A stretch of DNA of 29,856 bases, from positions 1-29,856 of the IMG/VR virus record IMGVR_UViG_3300030430_001099. One strand, given 5' to 3'. Origin of the DNA: a virus. The notes beneath the pieces are model-generated. The model searched no databases. It saw only the letters and a list, made by a program, of their open reading frames with translations, and was not told the DNA's origin. Made by a program: the position numbers and the translations under genes. Each line of letters starts with the position of its first letter. Position 1 is the stretch's first letter. Shown here piece by piece: positions 28,434-29,856 of the stretch.

Positions 28434-28650
28434 TCTTTTCTTCCAATTTGTCAAACCTTTCCATGACAGACTTCATAATATCTTTGTTATCTAACTTAGT
28501 AACATAATTAACTGCTATCTCTTCTCTAGTTTTATTTAGTAATATATCTAATCTTTTTAACTCTGACCCGTTTTGTCTAATGCTATACAGCACTGGAGCT
28601 AAGACCAGAGTTATAAAGATATTCCAAAACATTAAGCTGGATATTTCCAT
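28411..28650 (-). CDS. Membrane-anchored coiled-coil protein, 79 aa
   Basis: One N-terminal membrane helix (about 3-23, ISSLMFWNIFITLVLAPVLY) is followed by charged helices with heptad pattern (ELKRLDILLNKTREEI; ERFDKLEEKIDKLMEK). I recall similar proteins, a FWNIFLTLVLAPV-type helix then a coiled coil, in many marine phages near tail genes, with no proven role. Lysis accessory (i-spanin-like or holin regulator) and tail-associated roles are both open. The start lies 2 nt after the 119-aa gene. Confidence 0.7.
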   Translation of the reverse strand: MEISSLMFWNIFITLVLAPVLYSIRQNGSELKRLDILLNKTREEIAVNYVTKLDNKDIMKSVMERFDKLEEKIDKLMEK

Positions 28651-28651
28651 A

Positions 28652-29011
28652 TTAGCTAATAGTTTTGCTTACTGATGTTGGGGTAACTTTCTCAGCTATC
28701 TGAGCATCAATACCGGCTTTGAGAGCTGTAACTTCATCAGACCCCATAGCTGTTTCGACCCAGCCTTGGACATCTGATAAGCTGACACTTGCAAAAGCTG
28801 TGAAGCTTGATAAATCTGAAACATCTAATGATTGACTACCATAAACTTCTCCAGTTTGTGGGTTACCATCAGCATCGTTGTTAGCATCGTCAGACCCTTT
28901 AAGTCGCCAATGCACATTATAAATTACATCAGACTCAGTGTTTGAACTGCTATCTGTATGTGAAGGGTAAGTATCAACATTTGATACATCCCAAGTATAT
29001 GATATAGCCAT
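28652..29011 (-). CDS. Tail-region protein, 119 aa, unknown function
   Basis: The product begins MAISYTWDVSNVDTYPS and contains YNVHWRLKGSDDANND, then a helical C-terminus (GWVETAMGSDEVTALKAGID). Proteins with this start (ITYTWDVxxVDxxP then VIYNVHWRL) are frequent in marine phages next to tail-fibre genes. The beta-rich first half suggests a small structural protein or tail decoration. It follows the S74 gene by 1 nt. Confidence 0.75.
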   Translation of the reverse strand: MAISYTWDVSNVDTYPSHTDSSSNTESDVIYNVHWRLKGSDDANNDADGNPQTGEVYGSQSLDVSDLSSFTAFASVSLSDVQGWVETAMGSDEVTALKAGIDAQIAEKVTPTSVSKTIS

Positions 29012-29012
29012 T

Positions 29013-29856
29013 TTAGTTTCCTCCTTGCAATAGCTTAATCTCAGCTTTAAGAGTCTTAATAGTTTCTACTAAGCTCTCGTAGCCTTCCATATCCTCAAGG
29101 CCCTTTGGACTATGAGAATGTTTCTTTAATTGTTTAATTTCTTCTTGTTGTTCTTGTATAGCTGCAACTAAATGTACTACCAACTTAGAGTAATCCATTT
29201 GATACATCTCTTCTTCAGAGCCTGACACTGCGTTAGGTACTAGCTCCATAACCTCTTGTGCTATCAAACCTTCATCAGACTTGCCATCTGCTTTCCAGTC
29301 GTAAGCAACAGGATTAAGTTCGTTGATAACTTCTAAACCTCTGGCAGACCCTGTGATGTCTTTTAATCTAGCATCGGATGAAGTGTTGTAAGTTGTGGCT
29401 GAACCTGTGACTGAGACTGAACCGACTGTAGTATTATCTTTTCTAAATTGAACCACAACACCATTGCTAGTTTTACGATTAAATATACCAGCAAAATTAT
29501 CATCTCTAGTAGCAGTAAGTAAACCATCATTTCTAGCTTCAATTCCTTTAGCTGAAATACCTGTAGAAGTCTTACCAACAAGTAAGTTACCTGAACTATC
29601 CATTCTAATTTTTTCAACACCTTGGCTTTTGAATCTCATAAAGCCATCATTCATTTCAATAGCTGTTGATTCTGAAAAACCTGATAAATCTAGGATTAAA
29701 TCATTATCATCTCTATCGCCTACAAAAATAGTGCTTGACTGTTTTTCAAAAGCATTAACACCATCAGGTTTAAGACTGCCTGTAAATCTAATGCTACCGT
29801 CTACATGAAGCTTTTCAGCAGGGCTGGTTGTGCCGATACCTACGTTATTTCCACTT
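29013..29856 (-). CDS. Tail fibre/spike C-terminal part with S74 autoprotease-chaperone domain (partial)
   Basis: The frame is open from the window edge (first full codon at 29855), so the N-terminus is missing; the Met at 29654 is internal. The beta-rich stalk shows the typical NVGIGTTSPAEKLHVDGSIR and LLVGKTS units of fibre proteins. The S74 intramolecular chaperone begins at TSSDARLKDI: Ser (codon 29378-29376) and Lys five residues on form the Ser-Lys pair, with predicted self-cleavage between Ser and Asp. GLIAQEV and a C-terminal coiled coil (about the last 60 residues, with EQQEEIKQLKKH) follow, as needed to trimerise the fibre before release. It is the likely host-recognition protein. 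Confidence 0.92.
   Translation of the reverse strand, partial: SGNNVGIGTTSPAEKLHVDGSIRFTGSLKPDGVNAFEKQSSTIFVGDRDDNDLILDLSGFSESTAIEMNDGFMRFKSQGVEKIRMDSSGNLLVGKTSTGISAKGIEARNDGLLTATRDDNFAGIFNRKTSNGVVVQFRKDNTTVGSVSVTGSATTYNTSSDARLKDITGSARGLEVINELNPVAYDWKADGKSDEGLIAQEVMELVPNAVSGSEEEMYQMDYSKLVVHLVAAIQEQQEEIKQLKKHSHSPKGLEDMEGYESLVETIKTLKAEIKLLQGGN

Noticed and set aside
1-29856. CRISPR arrays, tRNAs, rRNAs and insertion sequences
   Set aside because: No regularly spaced direct repeats, cloverleaf genes, rRNA sequence or transposase frames were recognised in either strand.

Overview
The window is part of the genome of an AT-rich, T7-like (podovirus-type) phage, most likely one infecting a marine bacterium. 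The replication set is T7-like: a gp2.5-type ssDNA-binding protein, a fused zinc-finger/TOPRIM primase-helicase, a family A DNA polymerase, two PD-(D/E)XK nucleases and a class I ribonucleotide reductase. Genes are tightly packed with ATGA/TAATG overlaps and are low in GC. Many of the small proteins resemble families common in phages of SAR11, SAR116 and related oceanic bacteria. HMO-2011-like podoviruses are a reasonable comparison, but that is inference. No capsid, portal, terminase, integrase, RNA polymerase, tRNA or CRISPR array is visible, so the window is a fragment.

Layout. (A) 1-3020, + strand: an early block of small, mostly unrecognised genes. It is interrupted by a structured non-coding region (707-1017) with an intrinsic terminator, a long hairpin and a duplicated AGTGCTGACA box. 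It ends with a membrane-anchored coiled-coil protein carrying a TonB-like C-terminal domain. (B) 3024-12776, + strand: DNA metabolism. A near-consensus sigma70 promoter drives the SSB gene, and a UUCG-loop terminator follows at 3814-3843. Then come primase-helicase, DNA polymerase, two nucleases, a DUF3310-like protein, nrdA, three small genes, nrdB and one more small gene. (C) 12768-12805: a hairpin where the two gene blocks converge. (D) 12902-17950, - strand: a trans-envelope accessory module. In transcription order it is csgF, csgG, a curlin-like secreted repeat protein, a FecR-domain protein, a small exported protein and a CHASE2-class III nucleotide cyclase. (E) 17964-29856, - strand: late genes. 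In transcription order they are a tail-fibre protein with an S74 autoprotease/chaperone domain (cut by the window edge), small tail-associated proteins, a set of large internal-virion-like proteins (786, 280, 198, 436 and 1435 aa, the last with a probable muralytic domain), and small membrane proteins that may be lysis genes.

The main discovery candidate is module D. It sits at the distal end of the late operon, so it is probably made late in infection. It encodes parts for every layer of a Gram-negative envelope: an inner-membrane cyclase with a periplasmic CHASE2 sensor, a periplasmic FecR protein, an outer-membrane curli pore (CsgG) with its cap (CsgF), and a candidate amyloid substrate. 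CsgG/CsgF homologues in a few marine phages are, to my recollection, already known. I do not know of a description of the complete set with substrate, FecR protein and cyclase together.
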